The notes beneath the pieces are model-generated. The model was not told the origin of the DNA. It saw only the letters and a list, made by a program, of their open reading frames with translations, and did no database searches. From the NCBI RefSeq assembly GCF_002838835.1, contig NZ_NHPP01000016.1, positions 1 to 64,000 of the forward strand: 64,000 nt of DNA. The letters are read 5' to 3'. The position numbers and the translations under genes were made by a program. Source of the stretch: Siphonobacter sp. SORGH_AS_0500 (GTDB lineage: Bacteria; Bacteroidota; Bacteroidia; Cytophagales; Spirosomataceae). Shown piece by piece: positions 28,811-39,120 of this stretch (the first letter of the stretch is position 1; each line of letters begins with the position of its first letter).

Positions 28811-31800
28811 CTAGTTTACGACTACTTTATAGGTGCGGGTAGTAGCCCGTTCTTCGACCGAGAGCAGGTAAACACCGGGGGTGAGTTTACCCGTAGTGGA
28901 GAGAATTAACTCGTCCTGTCCTTTTGCTTGGCGATCTACTGAGATGGACGTACCTGTTAGGGTGCGAAGCGTAACCCGAGCGGTCTGTGGATCATCAACC
29001 TGCACGTGAATAGCTGATGAACCAACGGGGTTAGGATAAACGGTATAACCGTCTTTTCCTACCAGAACGCTTGCCGGACGGAAGGCGGTGGTATTGCCAT
29101 TCAGGTCGATCTGCTTGAGTCGGTAATAGCTCGTACCACGGAAGGGTTTTTCATCGACGATCTGATAGGTATGGATCGAGTTAGAGGCGGAAGCCACATC
29201 CCTGACCTGTGCCACGGTTTCAAACGTCTGAAGATCCTTACTACGTTCAATGATGTATCCTGCATTGTTTACTTCCCGGTTGGTTTTCCAGGTCACTTGC
29301 ACGTGTTCCTGAGGCAGTACCTTGGCTTCGAAGGAAACCAGACTCACGGGCAGACCACCCTGTACTAAGGCTGCCAATGTAAAGTACTCACCATTTTTCA
29401 GAACGGCTTTAGCATAGTTATAGGTAACACCATTGATCGTTTGGGTGTTGGGTACCATAGGAGTAAAGCGGTCGGTTGCTTCAAAAGTCGTATCCGTACT
29501 TTGCACTAACGAAAGATTGGTCAGTCCTGCCGGCCAAGCTACCCGTACCGTATCTACATTCTTTGTATTTTGTACTTTCCAGACCGCATTAAATAACGCG
29601 TTCACACCATGTCCCAAACTGTCCTTATAGTTAGCCGGAGTTTTAGCTAATCCATTATCGCCCCAGATCAAAAACTGACCGTTAGAGAGCGAAGAGGTGT
29701 TGGCCGCATTCGTACTATCCAACCCGATGGTTCCAATCAGTATTTGTTGCCCATTATTGACACTGATGGACTGCCGCTGATTCAGTGCCGAATTCACGTC
29801 ATTAGCGATCCCAGCAATGTTTTTACTATACTTTGCATTTGTTGTGGCATTCCAAACTACCGCAGATGAACTGCTTAAATAGTTAGCGGCTGTAGTATCA
29901 AAATCTTTTCTCAAGGTAATGCCGTACTTGAGGGCCAGGTACGAGTTGATCCGCTGTTTTTCGTCGCCCGTAGAGTTTTGATGGTCGCTGCTGTAGGCAA
30001 ACACTTCCGAAATTCCTCCCTGGAACAATTCATATCCAGCTGAGGTAAGGGAAAATCCTTCCGAACCAATGGCAAAGTTGCGGTCGTTATTTAATTGTCC
30101 AATGTTATAGACACCCGTACTGTCCACTCGGCCATTGGTGTTCAGGTAAATGCCATTCTTGCCGCCTCCTCTCCACGACATGCCTGCAAAGTGTACAGGA
30201 GTTGTGGTCAGGGAAAGGTCTTGAGTAAGGACCGTTCCATTATCCCTTGTAACGTAATATAAATTATCGCCACGGACAAGGTTCGGGTCATCATCACCCC
30301 AGCCGTAGGGGGTACGCCAACCACCTGCTGCGGAGTTGAACATCACACCATAGGTAGAACCGGCACTGGTGTTGGTGGGGAAATAGTCATCATTCAGACG
30401 GTAGAAAAAGTCGTTGGTACCGTCAAAATAATAGAAGGGGTTAAAGTTAAAGAAGTAATTCTTACTGTCCCCTGCATAACTTGCTTTCGTAACCAGATTA
30501 GGTTGATAGGCCGCATTATTGGTCTGGGTAACATCGCGTCCGTTTCCTGATACGTCTTTCCATACACTTTTAGTACCGGGGGTACTGGTGCCATCGTTGG
30601 CTTTGTGCCACATCATCAGGTTAGCAACCACTCCACCAGGGCCCTGTAACGATGCAGCCAATGTAAAATATTGTCCATCGGTGAAGGTTACGTCAGCGTA
30701 GTTGTAGGTGACCCCATTAATGACCTGAGTGTTAGAAGCCATAGAAATGGGGGTGTCGTTTGAATCAAAGGTCGAATCGGGACTCTGAATCAAGGAAAGG
30801 TTGGTCAGTCCTGATGACGGCCAGGCAACCCGTACTGTACCTACACTACCCGTATTCTGAACTTTCCAGATGGAGGCAAACCGATAGTTGACCCCTGATA
30901 CGCCTGCTAAGGCAACGGATGGCGATTTGGCCAATCCGTTATCACCCCAGATCAAGTACTGACCGTTGGAAAGCGAAGAGGTGTTGGCCGCATTGGTATT
31001 GTTTAACCCGGTAGTTCCAATTAAAATCTGTTTACCAGCGTTAGTGCTCCAGGATTGTTTCTGATCAAGAGCTCCATTCATATCCAGAGCAATTCCAGCA
31101 ATGTTAGAACGATTACCCGAGTGGTTAGCACTAGTCCACACTACGCCACCAGATGAGTTTTTATAATCTCTGATTCCGGCTGCGTAGGTGGTACCGTATT
31201 TAATGGCCAGATAGGTTTCAACCCGATCCATCTCTTCGGTGCTAAGCACGTTTTCAAAAATCATCATTTCATTGAGCTGCCCATTGAGGGGTCCGTAATC
31301 ACTATCATATCCGATCCGAACGTCACGAGCATTGACATCCTGACTAGCGTTGTTGATCTGACTGCCTGAGTAAGAAATTCTGGTACCGTTGAGCGATACG
31401 GTAGCTCCTGCATACGATGCATTGCTTCCCGCACCATTTTGCCAGGAAGCCCCCGCCGTGAAGAAAGAAGTTGGTTTTTGTACGTTACTACTTAACCCCT
31501 GATAGCCTGGACCACCCGTGAAGAAGAGTAACTTGTAATTACCTGCGTCATTGTAAAAGTGCAAGCCGGGGTAATTATTCGAAACATCAAAGCCAAAGAA
31601 GCCATTACCATTCAAGGTGTTGGTGTATCCTGCGGCATAAAGCGTCCCATTAACGCGATCAATGATGTTGACACCAGCTCCTGGCTCGTAGTCCATGTAT
31701 TTATTGGCAAAGGTAACCGTAGGATTGAAGTTGGCCAGGGTAGTCGTATTAGAATAGATGGGACGGTACCCTGCATTAGTTTGGACGAGGTTGTAACCCA

Positions 31801-31999
31801 GTCCCTTGTAGTCGTTCCATTGATAGACCCCTTCACCGGAAGTTACTGGAGTGGTTCCGGCATTGGAATAAAGATTAGGAGCGTCTGCCCGCCACCAGGC
31901 GGCGATTGGCACACCACCAGGCAATTGAGCCATAGCGTAGTCTTCTGCCAAAAAAGGCAAGGCGATTACGGCCAAAAGAAGTCGTAAATTTTTCTTCAT
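28811..31999 (-). CDS. Large secreted LamG/DUF8202-type protein with T9SS sorting domain
   Basis: 1062 aa. Signal peptide MKKNLRLLLAVIALPFLA. The body contains two copies of a unit of about 430 residues. Each has a concanavalin/LamG-like domain (VRIGYDSDYGPLNGQLNEM; FAIGSEGFSLTSAGYELFQG), then YLAIKYG or YLALKYG, SNIAGIA or KNIAGIA, and the block NAANTSSLSNGQ-IWGDNGLAK. A short fibronectin-like region (GLPVSLVSFEAKVLPQEHVQ) and a type A sorting domain (YTVYPNPVGSSAIHVQV) complete it. The sorting domain implies export by type IX secretion to the surface. Likely an adhesin or matrix protein; no catalytic motif seen. Confidence 0.85.
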   Translation of the reverse strand: MKKNLRLLLAVIALPFLAEDYAMAQLPGGVPIAAWWRADAPNLYSNAGTTPVTSGEGVYQWNDYKGLGYNLVQTNAGYRPIYSNTTTLANFNPTVTFANKYMDYEPGAGVNIIDRVNGTLYAAGYTNTLNGNGFFGFDVSNNYPGLHFYNDAGNYKLLFFTGGPGYQGLSSNVQKPTSFFTAGASWQNGAGSNASYAGATVSLNGTRISYSGSQINNASQDVNARDVRIGYDSDYGPLNGQLNEMMIFENVLSTEEMDRVETYLAIKYGTTYAAGIRDYKNSSGGVVWTSANHSGNRSNIAGIALDMNGALDQKQSWSTNAGKQILIGTTGLNNTNAANTSSLSNGQYLIWGDNGLAKSPSVALAGVSGVNYRFASIWKVQNTGSVGTVRVAWPSSGLTNLSLIQSPDSTFDSNDTPISMASNTQVINGVTYNYADVTFTDGQYFTLAASLQGPGGVVANLMMWHKANDGTSTPGTKSVWKDVSGNGRDVTQTNNAAYQPNLVTKASYAGDSKNYFFNFNPFYYFDGTNDFFYRLNDDYFPTNTSAGSTYGVMFNSAAGGWRTPYGWGDDDPNLVRGDNLYYVTRDNGTVLTQDLSLTTTPVHFAGMSWRGGGKNGIYLNTNGRVDSTGVYNIGQLNNDRNFAIGSEGFSLTSAGYELFQGGISEVFAYSSDHQNSTGDEKQRINSYLALKYGITLRKDFDTTAANYLSSSSAVVWNATTNAKYSKNIAGIANDVNSALNQRQSISVNNGQQILIGTIGLDSTNAANTSSLSNGQFLIWGDNGLAKTPANYKDSLGHGVNALFNAVWKVQNTKNVDTVRVAWPAGLTNLSLVQSTDTTFEATDRFTPMVPNTQTINGVTYNYAKAVLKNGEYFTLAALVQGGLPVSLVSFEAKVLPQEHVQVTWKTNREVNNAGYIIERSKDLQTFETVAQVRDVASASNSIHTYQIVDEKPFRGTSYYRLKQIDLNGNTTAFRPASVLVGKDGYTVYPNPVGSSAIHVQVDDPQTARVTLRTLTGTSISVDRQAKGQDELILSTTGKLTPGVYLLSVEERATTRTYKVVVN
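29646..30998 (-). repeat. Internal duplication in the T9SS protein gene
   Basis: Bases 29646-29710 and 30931-30998 are near-identical (both encode the NAANTSSLSNGQ-IWGDNGLAK block), spaced about 1.29 kb apart. This marks a tandem duplication of roughly 1.3 kb inside the gene. Confidence 0.7.
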
Positions 32000-33196
32000 A
32001 AAAAGAAAAGGTTTTAGTAAATAAATCTAGAAAGGCGGACATCAGACGTTGAGTTGTACAGGGCGTAAATCTATAAGCTTGATAGGAAGAGGATAGATGA
32101 ATATCTAGTCAATAAAGGGTTGTAATCTATTCATATGGTAATTTTATAAGTCTAATTCTGGTTTTGAAGTCCTCAAAACTCGTAGGCCTCGGCTATTCTG
32201 TTTAATTCCTGACATGATTGATTTTCAGGTAATCATCAAAAAATTAACTTCCTGAAGTAGTTCAGCTACTACCTGCGTCTCTCGGTATAGGGTTCTCTAT
32301 TATTTTATTTTTAGTAATATGACATGAGCATATTTTTAAGCTGGATTTTTAACCTACCTAAGAGAAAGATAAAGACGAGTTAGAATTAAATTTTTGAACA
32401 AGGCTTGATAAGGCCGTTTCATCACCCTGGAATTGATTGTTCAATCGGGATCAAGCAGGCTTCTATAGCCAAGCAGAGCGATGTACGGATGTTCGTATCT
32501 TATCAGTACGGAAGGTGATTTATCAATATTCCTTCATTTATAATTTGAAGGCTATCTGTGAAGAAGTTGAAAAGAATTAGGTAATAGGAATGGATAAATA
32601 TTTTGCCCTATAATGAATCCCATCCGCAAGGTCTATATGCAAGCTTAGGTTGTTGAATCTTATAAATTTGGACTTTACGGTTCTCATTCTAAAAGCCCCA
32701 AATCACTTACAAGCCTGCCAATAGAATCTTCACTAGCATAGCTGATATAAGTTGTGTAAACGCCGTTGCCCAAACCACACATCGCAACATTGAAATCATC
32801 TCTCTCCTAAGATACAGTAGCTGTGAACGAGTATGATTATACGTTGACTCCACTTCTTCCGTAACAATGTTATGATGGTCTTCTTCCTACTATTATTTTC
32901 ATACGGATAGAAGGAAGCCAGCGGGGTGTTCATCCTTCCTTATGACATTATCTAAAATTAGAGTTCTGCCTATTACTTCGTCCAGATCTATCCAAGTAAC
33001 GATTGGTCTGAGATGCCTTTCCAGCTTGATACGTTGGAATGACCTTGCCGTCTTCGGAAAATACTTACTTTAGCCATCCTCTACAGGGGCCCTCCGTCCT
33101 GCGAAAAACAACGCATAGAAAGGCTATTTACTACTTTTTTAGTAGATTTGTAGTTTTCGATGATTTATCTAATCTTCTTGAACTAATAGGTTAATT
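32000..33196. other. 1.2-kb non-coding stretch upstream of acnB
   Basis: No gene was recognised on either strand. The longest suggestive stretch is a minus-strand open frame of about 60 codons near 32905-33070, with no start codon. A TAGATTTG at 33143-33150 matches the TAnnTTTG promoter box for acnB, but no TTG lies at the expected distance. No RNA fold was recognised. Confidence 0.45.
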
Positions 33197-36001
33197 ATGA
33201 GCAAATATGACGAGTATCAAAAGCAGATTATAGATAGAGAAGCCCAGGGGCTTCATCCCTTGCCGATTGATGGAGCTGAGTTGATGTACGAGGTCATTGA
33301 ACAGATCAAACACGCTGGCCACGAGCATCGGGATGAGTCACTTCAATTCTTTATTTATAATGTATTACCCGGCACTACCAGTGCAGCTCGTGTAAAGGCA
33401 AAGTTCCTGAAGGAGATTATTCTGGGTGAGTCGGAAGTAAAAGAAATTACCCCCGCTTTTGCTTTTGAGCAGTTGTCCCACATGAAGGGCGGTCCTTCCA
33501 TTGAGGTATTACTGGATTTAGCCTTAGGCGATGATCTTGCCATTGCCACACAGGCAGCTGAGGTTTTAAAAACGCAGGTATTCCTCTACGACGCAGATAC
33601 CGACCGTTTAGAGCAGGCTTACAAAAACGGCAGCGAAATTGCTAAAGATATTCTTGAGAGTTACGCTCGAGCAGATTTCTATACCAAGTTACCTGATATC
33701 CCCGAAGAGATTACCCTGGTAACTTTCATTGCCGGTATTGGTGATATTTCTACGGATTTACTTTCTCCCGGCAGTGATGCTCACTCACGTTCAGACCGTG
33801 AACTGCACGGCCAGTGTATGTTTGAGCACAACAAAGCACAACAAGCCGCACTGAAGGAACTCAAAGCTCAGCACCCTGATAAGACGGTTATGCTGGTGGC
33901 TGAAAAAGGCACCATGGGCGTAGGTTCTTCGCGGATGTCGGGTGTAAATAACGTGGCTCTCTGGATTGGTAAGCAGGCTAGTCCTTATGTGCCTTTCGTG
34001 AACATTGCTCCAGTAGTAGCCGGAACCAACGGCATTTCTCCGATCTTCCTGACTACGGTTGGCGTAACGGGTGGTATTGGCCTGGATCTTAAAAACTGGG
34101 TGAAGCAGTTCGATGAAAACGGTAAGCTTATCGTCGATGCGGATGGTCAGCCCGTGTTAAAGCAAACGTATTCGGTGGATACCGGAACGGTGCTTACGGT
34201 GAATACCAAGACCAAGAAGCTTTACAAAGATGGCCAGGAGGTAATGGATGTGAGTTCAGCCTTCACACCTCAGAAAATCGAGTTCATGAAAGCCGGTGGT
34301 TCTTACTCCATCGAATTCGGTAAAAAATTACAGACGTTTGCGGCAAAGACCCTGGGTATTACGGCTCCAACCGTGTTCGCTCCTTCGAAAGAAATCTCCA
34401 TTGAAGGGCAAGGTTTGACGGCGGTAGAAAAAATCTTCAATCGCAATGCGGTGGGAACCTCTGGTGCTACCTTACACGCCGGTTCTTACGTTCGGGCGAA
34501 GGTAAACATCGTAGGCTCGCAGGATACGACGGGATTAATGACGGCTCAGGAGCTGGAGTCTATGGCTGCCACGGTGATTTCTCCCATCGTAGACGCTGGT
34601 TATCAATCGGGTTGCCACACGGCATCGGTTTGGGATAGCAAATCTCAGCAGAACATTCCCCGACTGATGAAGTTTATGAATGACTTCGGTCTCATCACGG
34701 CCCGTGACCCCAAAGGAGTTTATCATTCCATGACCGACGTAATTCATAAGGTTTTGAATGATATTACGGTTGACGACTGGGCGATCATTATCGGGGGAGA
34801 CTCCCATACCCGGATGTCAAAAGGTGTGGCCTTCGGTGCTGACTCGGGTACGGTGGCTCTGGCACTGGCTACGGGTGAAGCTTCCATGCCTATTCCTGAA
34901 TCGGTTAAGGTAACGTTCAAGGGTAAAATGCAGGATCACCTGGATTTCCGGGATGTCGTGCACGCTACCCAGTTACAGATGCTGAAGGAATTCAATGGTG
35001 AAAACGTATTCCAGGGCCGGGTAATTGAAGTACACATCGGTACCTTACTTTCAGATCAGGCCTTTACTTTCACCGACTGGACGGCAGAGATGAAAGCCAA
35101 AGCTTCGATCTGTATTTCTCAGCCTGAAACGCTCATCGAATCATTAGAGATCGCGAAAGATCGCATCCGAATCATGATCGAAAAGGGCATGGATAATGAG
35201 AAGCAGGTACTGCAAGGACTGATCGATAAAGCTGATAAGCGAATTAACGAAATTAAATCAGGTGAGAAGCCTCCTTTGACTCCTGATGATAATGCGAAGT
35301 ATTACGCAGAATTCGTAGTGGATCTGGACATCATTGATGAGCCTATGATTGCCGATCCTGACGTAAATAACGTGGATGCCTCGAAGCGATATACGCACGA
35401 TACCATTCGTGACCTGACCTATTATGAAGGTGAAAAGCACGTAGACCTGGGTTTTGTGGGCTCTTGCATGGTACACAAAGGAGACATCAAAATCGTTGCC
35501 AAAATGCTCAAAAACCTGGAAGAGCACTACGGGAAAGTAGAATTCCAGGCTCCGTTAGTAGTGGCGGCTCCGACCTATAACATCATCGCTGAATTGAAAG
35601 AGGAAGGTGATTGGGATGTACTGCAAAAGTATTCCGGTTTCGAATTCGATGATGCGGCTCCGAAAGTAACGGCTCGCACCGAATACGAAAACATCCTTTA
35701 TCTGGAGCGTCCCGGTTGTAACCTGTGTATGGGTAACCAGGAAAAAGCAGAGAAGGGCGATACCGTAATGGCTACATCTACTCGTTTGTTCCAGGGACGT
35801 GTGGTAAAAGATTCAGATCGTAAGAAAGGAGAGTCTTTACTGGCCTCTACGCCGGTGGTGGTTCTTTCTGCCATTCTGGGTAGAACTCCTACAATCGAAG
35901 AATACAAAACGGCAGTGAAGGGAATCAAGTTAACCCAATTTGCCCCACCTGTTCAGAAAATGACGACGAGTTCCTCTGCGGCTCATCAGCTTTCTTTCTA
36001 A
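33197..36001 (+). CDS. acnB: Bifunctional aconitate hydratase 2 / 2-methylisocitrate dehydratase
   Basis: 934 aa, the AcnB architecture: an N-terminal HEAT-like helical domain (about 1-160), the swivelling domain, then the catalytic domains. Cluster ligand regions include YQSGCHTASVW and, near the C-terminus, LERPGCNLCMGN, with the C-x2-C pair that binds the 4Fe-4S cluster. IIGGDSHTRMSKGVAFG is the conserved active-site segment. It interconverts citrate and isocitrate in the TCA cycle and hydrates 2-methyl-cis-aconitate. Cytoplasmic, monocistronic, with its own terminator. The frame is intact. Confidence 0.96.
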   Translation: MSKYDEYQKQIIDREAQGLHPLPIDGAELMYEVIEQIKHAGHEHRDESLQFFIYNVLPGTTSAARVKAKFLKEIILGESEVKEITPAFAFEQLSHMKGGPSIEVLLDLALGDDLAIATQAAEVLKTQVFLYDADTDRLEQAYKNGSEIAKDILESYARADFYTKLPDIPEEITLVTFIAGIGDISTDLLSPGSDAHSRSDRELHGQCMFEHNKAQQAALKELKAQHPDKTVMLVAEKGTMGVGSSRMSGVNNVALWIGKQASPYVPFVNIAPVVAGTNGISPIFLTTVGVTGGIGLDLKNWVKQFDENGKLIVDADGQPVLKQTYSVDTGTVLTVNTKTKKLYKDGQEVMDVSSAFTPQKIEFMKAGGSYSIEFGKKLQTFAAKTLGITAPTVFAPSKEISIEGQGLTAVEKIFNRNAVGTSGATLHAGSYVRAKVNIVGSQDTTGLMTAQELESMAATVISPIVDAGYQSGCHTASVWDSKSQQNIPRLMKFMNDFGLITARDPKGVYHSMTDVIHKVLNDITVDDWAIIIGGDSHTRMSKGVAFGADSGTVALALATGEASMPIPESVKVTFKGKMQDHLDFRDVVHATQLQMLKEFNGENVFQGRVIEVHIGTLLSDQAFTFTDWTAEMKAKASICISQPETLIESLEIAKDRIRIMIEKGMDNEKQVLQGLIDKADKRINEIKSGEKPPLTPDDNAKYYAEFVVDLDIIDEPMIADPDVNNVDASKRYTHDTIRDLTYYEGEKHVDLGFVGSCMVHKGDIKIVAKMLKNLEEHYGKVEFQAPLVVAAPTYNIIAELKEEGDWDVLQKYSGFEFDDAAPKVTARTEYENILYLERPGCNLCMGNQEKAEKGDTVMATSTRLFQGRVVKDSDRKKGESLLASTPVVVLSAILGRTPTIEEYKTAVKGIKLTQFAPPVQKMTTSSSAAHQLSF

Positions 36002-36029
36002 GGATCTTAGTAAGGTTTTCTGATTAGGG

Positions 36030-36066
36030 AAAGACCCATCGGCTTTATGCGGATGGGTCTTTTTGT
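36030..36066 (+). terminator. Terminator of acnB
   Basis: Perfect 11-bp inverted repeat (36030-36040 with 36052-36062), followed by T residues, 29 bases past the stop. Bases 36067-36304 hold no recognised feature beyond the upstream region of the next gene. Confidence 0.88.
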
Positions 36067-36304
36067 TGAGGTTTATGCGACTCTTCTTTCCGCTTATCTT
36101 GAGCATTGCTAAAAGACTTCACGTTGTAGGGTGGACCCATCCAATACACCCATAGCTGATAGTTTTTAATTGGGTTTTCTTCCGTGCCTTTCCCTCATAC
36201 GCCGCTACGCATTTAACATTTTTATAGGACACCTCATTAGATTTTTTGTATTTTAGATTATGCTTATCAGAGAATAAGTATCCTCTAAACGAAAAGATCA
36301 TCCT

Positions 36305-38170
36305 ATGCTTCGCCTCATTCGACAGGCATCACTGCTCATTGGATGCCTGGGTTGGTTACCGGCAACAGCCCAATCTTCTGTACCGGACGAGTTAACACCG
36401 ATTTATACGGAAAAAATTACCGGATATATAGGTGAAAAACTGGATGCTTCGTATCAGAACCGTATCCTGGCACAAGACGTAGATCGTCTCGTATCCCCGT
36501 TTCGTGACCGAACCGAGACCCGCTGCTGGCAGAGTGAATTCTGGGGTAAATGGTTTACGTCAGCCGTACTAGCTTATCGGTACAAACCGGAGCCCACCTT
36601 GAAAGCTAAACTTGATAAAGCAGTTCAGGGACTTATCGCTACGCAAACCCCGGACGGATACATTGGAAACTACAGCGAGGCCAGTCAACTGGAGCAATGG
36701 GATATCTGGGGAAGAAAATATTGTATGCTGGGTTTGCTGGCGTATTATGATCTTACTCAGGATGCCAAAAGCCTGACGGCTGCCCGTCGGTTGGCTGACC
36801 ACCTGATTCAGCAATTAAAAGAGAAGAACGTTCTATTGGTACGAAAAGGGAATCACCGGGGCATGGCCACGTCTTCCGTACTGGAGCCCATCACGCTACT
36901 TTATACGCGTACCAAAGAACCCAAATACTTACAGTTTGCGGAAGAGATTGTTCGCCAATGGGAGTCGGCGGATGGTCCACAGTTGATCGCCAGGGCGGGC
37001 GTTCCCGTATCTGAGCGTTTTCCGAAACCACAAAATTGGTTTGGTTGGGAGCAGGGTCAGAAAGCATACGAAATGATGTCCTGTTACGAAGGCCTGTTGG
37101 AGCTGTACCGGGTCACGGGCAAAGCCTCGTATCGTGAAGCGGTCGAAAAAACTTGGCAGAATATCCATGATACGGAAATTAACCTGGCAGGTTCGGGGTC
37201 TGCGGTAGAGTGCTGGTTTGGCGGGAAAAAGTACCAGACGATGGCCATTCACCATTATCAGGAAACCTGCGTTACGGCCACCTGGATTAAGCTGAACCAA
37301 CAATTGCTAAGGTTGACAGGGGAAGCCAAATACGCTGATGCCATTGAACAGACGTATTACAACGCATTGCTGGGATCGATGAAACCTGACGGCTCTGACT
37401 GGGCCAAGTATACGCCGCTCATGGGCCAACGACTGGAAGGTTCCGAGCAATGTGGTATGGGACTAAACTGCTGCGTGGCCAGTGGTCCTCGTGGACTTTT
37501 TACGTTACCTTCCACGGTAGTTATGCAAAGCCAGCAGGGCGTACAGTTGAATTTTTTCGTACCCGGAAGTTATACCTTCAAAAGTCCGAAAGGTCAGGTT
37601 GTCACGGTGAAATGCCAGACTCGTTATCCCGTTTCTGGAGACATCCATTGGAAAATAGAAATCCCCCAAGCAGAAGATTTTGCCGTTGATGTACGGATCC
37701 CCGAATGGGCGGATTCGTATCAATTGTTGGTAAAATCTCAGGAAGTTTCGGGTAAGAAAGGGACATACAAACGCCTGAAACAATCCTGGAAATCAGGAGA
37801 CGAGATCACGCTGAATCTGTACCTTCAGGGAAAAGTAATTCAGATGGGGATTGAACCGCAACAGGTGGCAATTGTAAGAGGCCCGATTCTGCTGGCACGG
37901 GATGCCCGCTTACCAGGTCCAGTGATTGATGCTACACTGAGCCCTATGATGGACAAAACAGGTACGCTGAAACTCGATCTGGTAAAGGAAAACACGGATG
38001 GAATCTGGATGCAGTTTCAGGGATCGTTTATGCCAGAATCATACAAAGAAGGGCCGGGAAACCCCGTATCGGTTATTTTGTGTGATTATGCGTCGGCAGG
38101 AAATACTAATGATGCACGTTCGAGATTTCGAGTCTGGTTGCCTCAATTACTCAATCCCCAGAAACTCTAA
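36305..38170 (+). CDS. GH127-family beta-L-arabinofuranosidase (DUF1680-type)
   Basis: 621 aa with a signal peptide (ends LPATAQ). An (alpha/alpha)6 catalytic barrel spans about 35-410, with beta-rich domains after it. The zinc and catalytic residues of the family are visible: E320 and C322 in HYQETCVT, and C389-C390 in GLNCCVASGPR, matching the Glu/Cys/Cys-Cys set of characterised GH127 enzymes in which one Cys is the nucleophile. It would release beta-L-arabinofuranose from plant cell-wall glycoproteins or arabino-oligosaccharides, in line with the GH43 proteins in this window. Confidence 0.88.
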   Translation: MLRLIRQASLLIGCLGWLPATAQSSVPDELTPIYTEKITGYIGEKLDASYQNRILAQDVDRLVSPFRDRTETRCWQSEFWGKWFTSAVLAYRYKPEPTLKAKLDKAVQGLIATQTPDGYIGNYSEASQLEQWDIWGRKYCMLGLLAYYDLTQDAKSLTAARRLADHLIQQLKEKNVLLVRKGNHRGMATSSVLEPITLLYTRTKEPKYLQFAEEIVRQWESADGPQLIARAGVPVSERFPKPQNWFGWEQGQKAYEMMSCYEGLLELYRVTGKASYREAVEKTWQNIHDTEINLAGSGSAVECWFGGKKYQTMAIHHYQETCVTATWIKLNQQLLRLTGEAKYADAIEQTYYNALLGSMKPDGSDWAKYTPLMGQRLEGSEQCGMGLNCCVASGPRGLFTLPSTVVMQSQQGVQLNFFVPGSYTFKSPKGQVVTVKCQTRYPVSGDIHWKIEIPQAEDFAVDVRIPEWADSYQLLVKSQEVSGKKGTYKRLKQSWKSGDEITLNLYLQGKVIQMGIEPQQVAIVRGPILLARDARLPGPVIDATLSPMMDKTGTLKLDLVKENTDGIWMQFQGSFMPESYKEGPGNPVSVILCDYASAGNTNDARSRFRVWLPQLLNPQKL

Positions 38171-38219
38171 TATTTTTTGCGAGCTGCTAGGGAAGCTTGC
38201 TGAAAAGGTTAAAATGAAG

Positions 38220-38244
38220 TCGTCCGCGAAATAGTCGCGGACGA
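38220..38244. terminator. Hairpin between convergent GH127 and DUF2625 genes
   Basis: Perfect 10-bp GC-rich inverted repeat (38220-38229 with 38235-38244), 5-base loop. It lacks a T-run, so it may be a weak or Rho-assisted terminator serving both convergent genes. Confidence 0.5.
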
Positions 38245-38265
38245 ACAGGGGAGTTACTTCTGAGA

Positions 38266-39084
38266 CTATGAGCCATTCTTTTTTTCGAGAAGCTGCTTTA
38301 TAAGATTTAAATTCAGAAGATATTGTTCTTGAATAGGTACAGCCTTTCTTGACACTTTGTTAATATTCTGGCCCTCTTTTGTCCATAAATAAGGATAAAA
38401 GTTAAAAACTGTATCGCCGTTCAGTTTCTCCACGTCACTCTTCCAGTTTTTCCAGCGAAGGTTTTTATAAAACGTAGCCAAGTCGCCGTTAAAGCAAAAA
38501 TGCAAGAAATCGGTATAGGTGAGGTCCAGGGGCTCCCATTCCAGCTGATCAGGGGATAAATAATAAACTTTACCAGCATCACTTCCCAAAGCCCCTCCAT
38601 TTACCGCGAAAAAACCTCCTACAACATCATCAGCTATCAGGAGAACCCCAGGCCGTTGGCCAAATTCCTTGAATGATTTTCCCTTGTTCCAGTCAGGAAG
38701 GGAACGATTAAGTTTAGAGCAGCCAGACCCTAGAACACGTATCCACCCATGATCAATGAGTAACCCACCTGTGGCATAAACAATCGCTCCCATTGGAGAA
38801 CGCGTAGTTACTTGTGTTTTATACAAAGCGTCTTTTGCTCGGTTTGTATTACAGGGGAGAACTTGTACTTTGTTTTTGGCCTTACTGATCCACTCCCGCA
38901 CGAGGGGCCATCCTGAGTCAGTTTCATTGATAAGCTGTTCAAGCGGACGCATTTTGTTTTGTGCAGATGCCATCAGGGTTAATAGGGTGAGAACAAGAAC
39001 CGTGCTTGTTTTTCTCAAAAAGCTTTGAAAATGGCGGAGGTCAACAGCGTTATTACTCATTCGTTTGGATGATAGGGGAAGCAA
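38266..39084 (-). CDS. DUF2625-family protein
   Basis: 272 aa. The conserved DUF2625 core is clear: MRPLEQLINETDSGWPLV, VTTRSPMGAIVYATGGLL, DHGWIRVLGSGC, IADDVVGGFFAVNGGALG and LEWEPLDLTYTDFLHF. Function of the family is unknown. The frame starts at 39084, but a start at 39060 (MSNNAVDL) or nearer the hydrophobic segment (VLVLTLLTLMASAQ) is possible; that segment looks like a signal peptide, unusual for a family that is mostly cytoplasmic. Convergent with the GH127 gene. Confidence 0.8.
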   Translation of the reverse strand: MLPLSSKRMSNNAVDLRHFQSFLRKTSTVLVLTLLTLMASAQNKMRPLEQLINETDSGWPLVREWISKAKNKVQVLPCNTNRAKDALYKTQVTTRSPMGAIVYATGGLLIDHGWIRVLGSGCSKLNRSLPDWNKGKSFKEFGQRPGVLLIADDVVGGFFAVNGGALGSDAGKVYYLSPDQLEWEPLDLTYTDFLHFCFNGDLATFYKNLRWKNWKSDVEKLNGDTVFNFYPYLWTKEGQNINKVSRKAVPIQEQYLLNLNLIKQLLEKKNGS

Positions 39085-39120
39085 TACTTTTAATCGTAAA
39101 ATCTTAGATAGTAAAATAGA

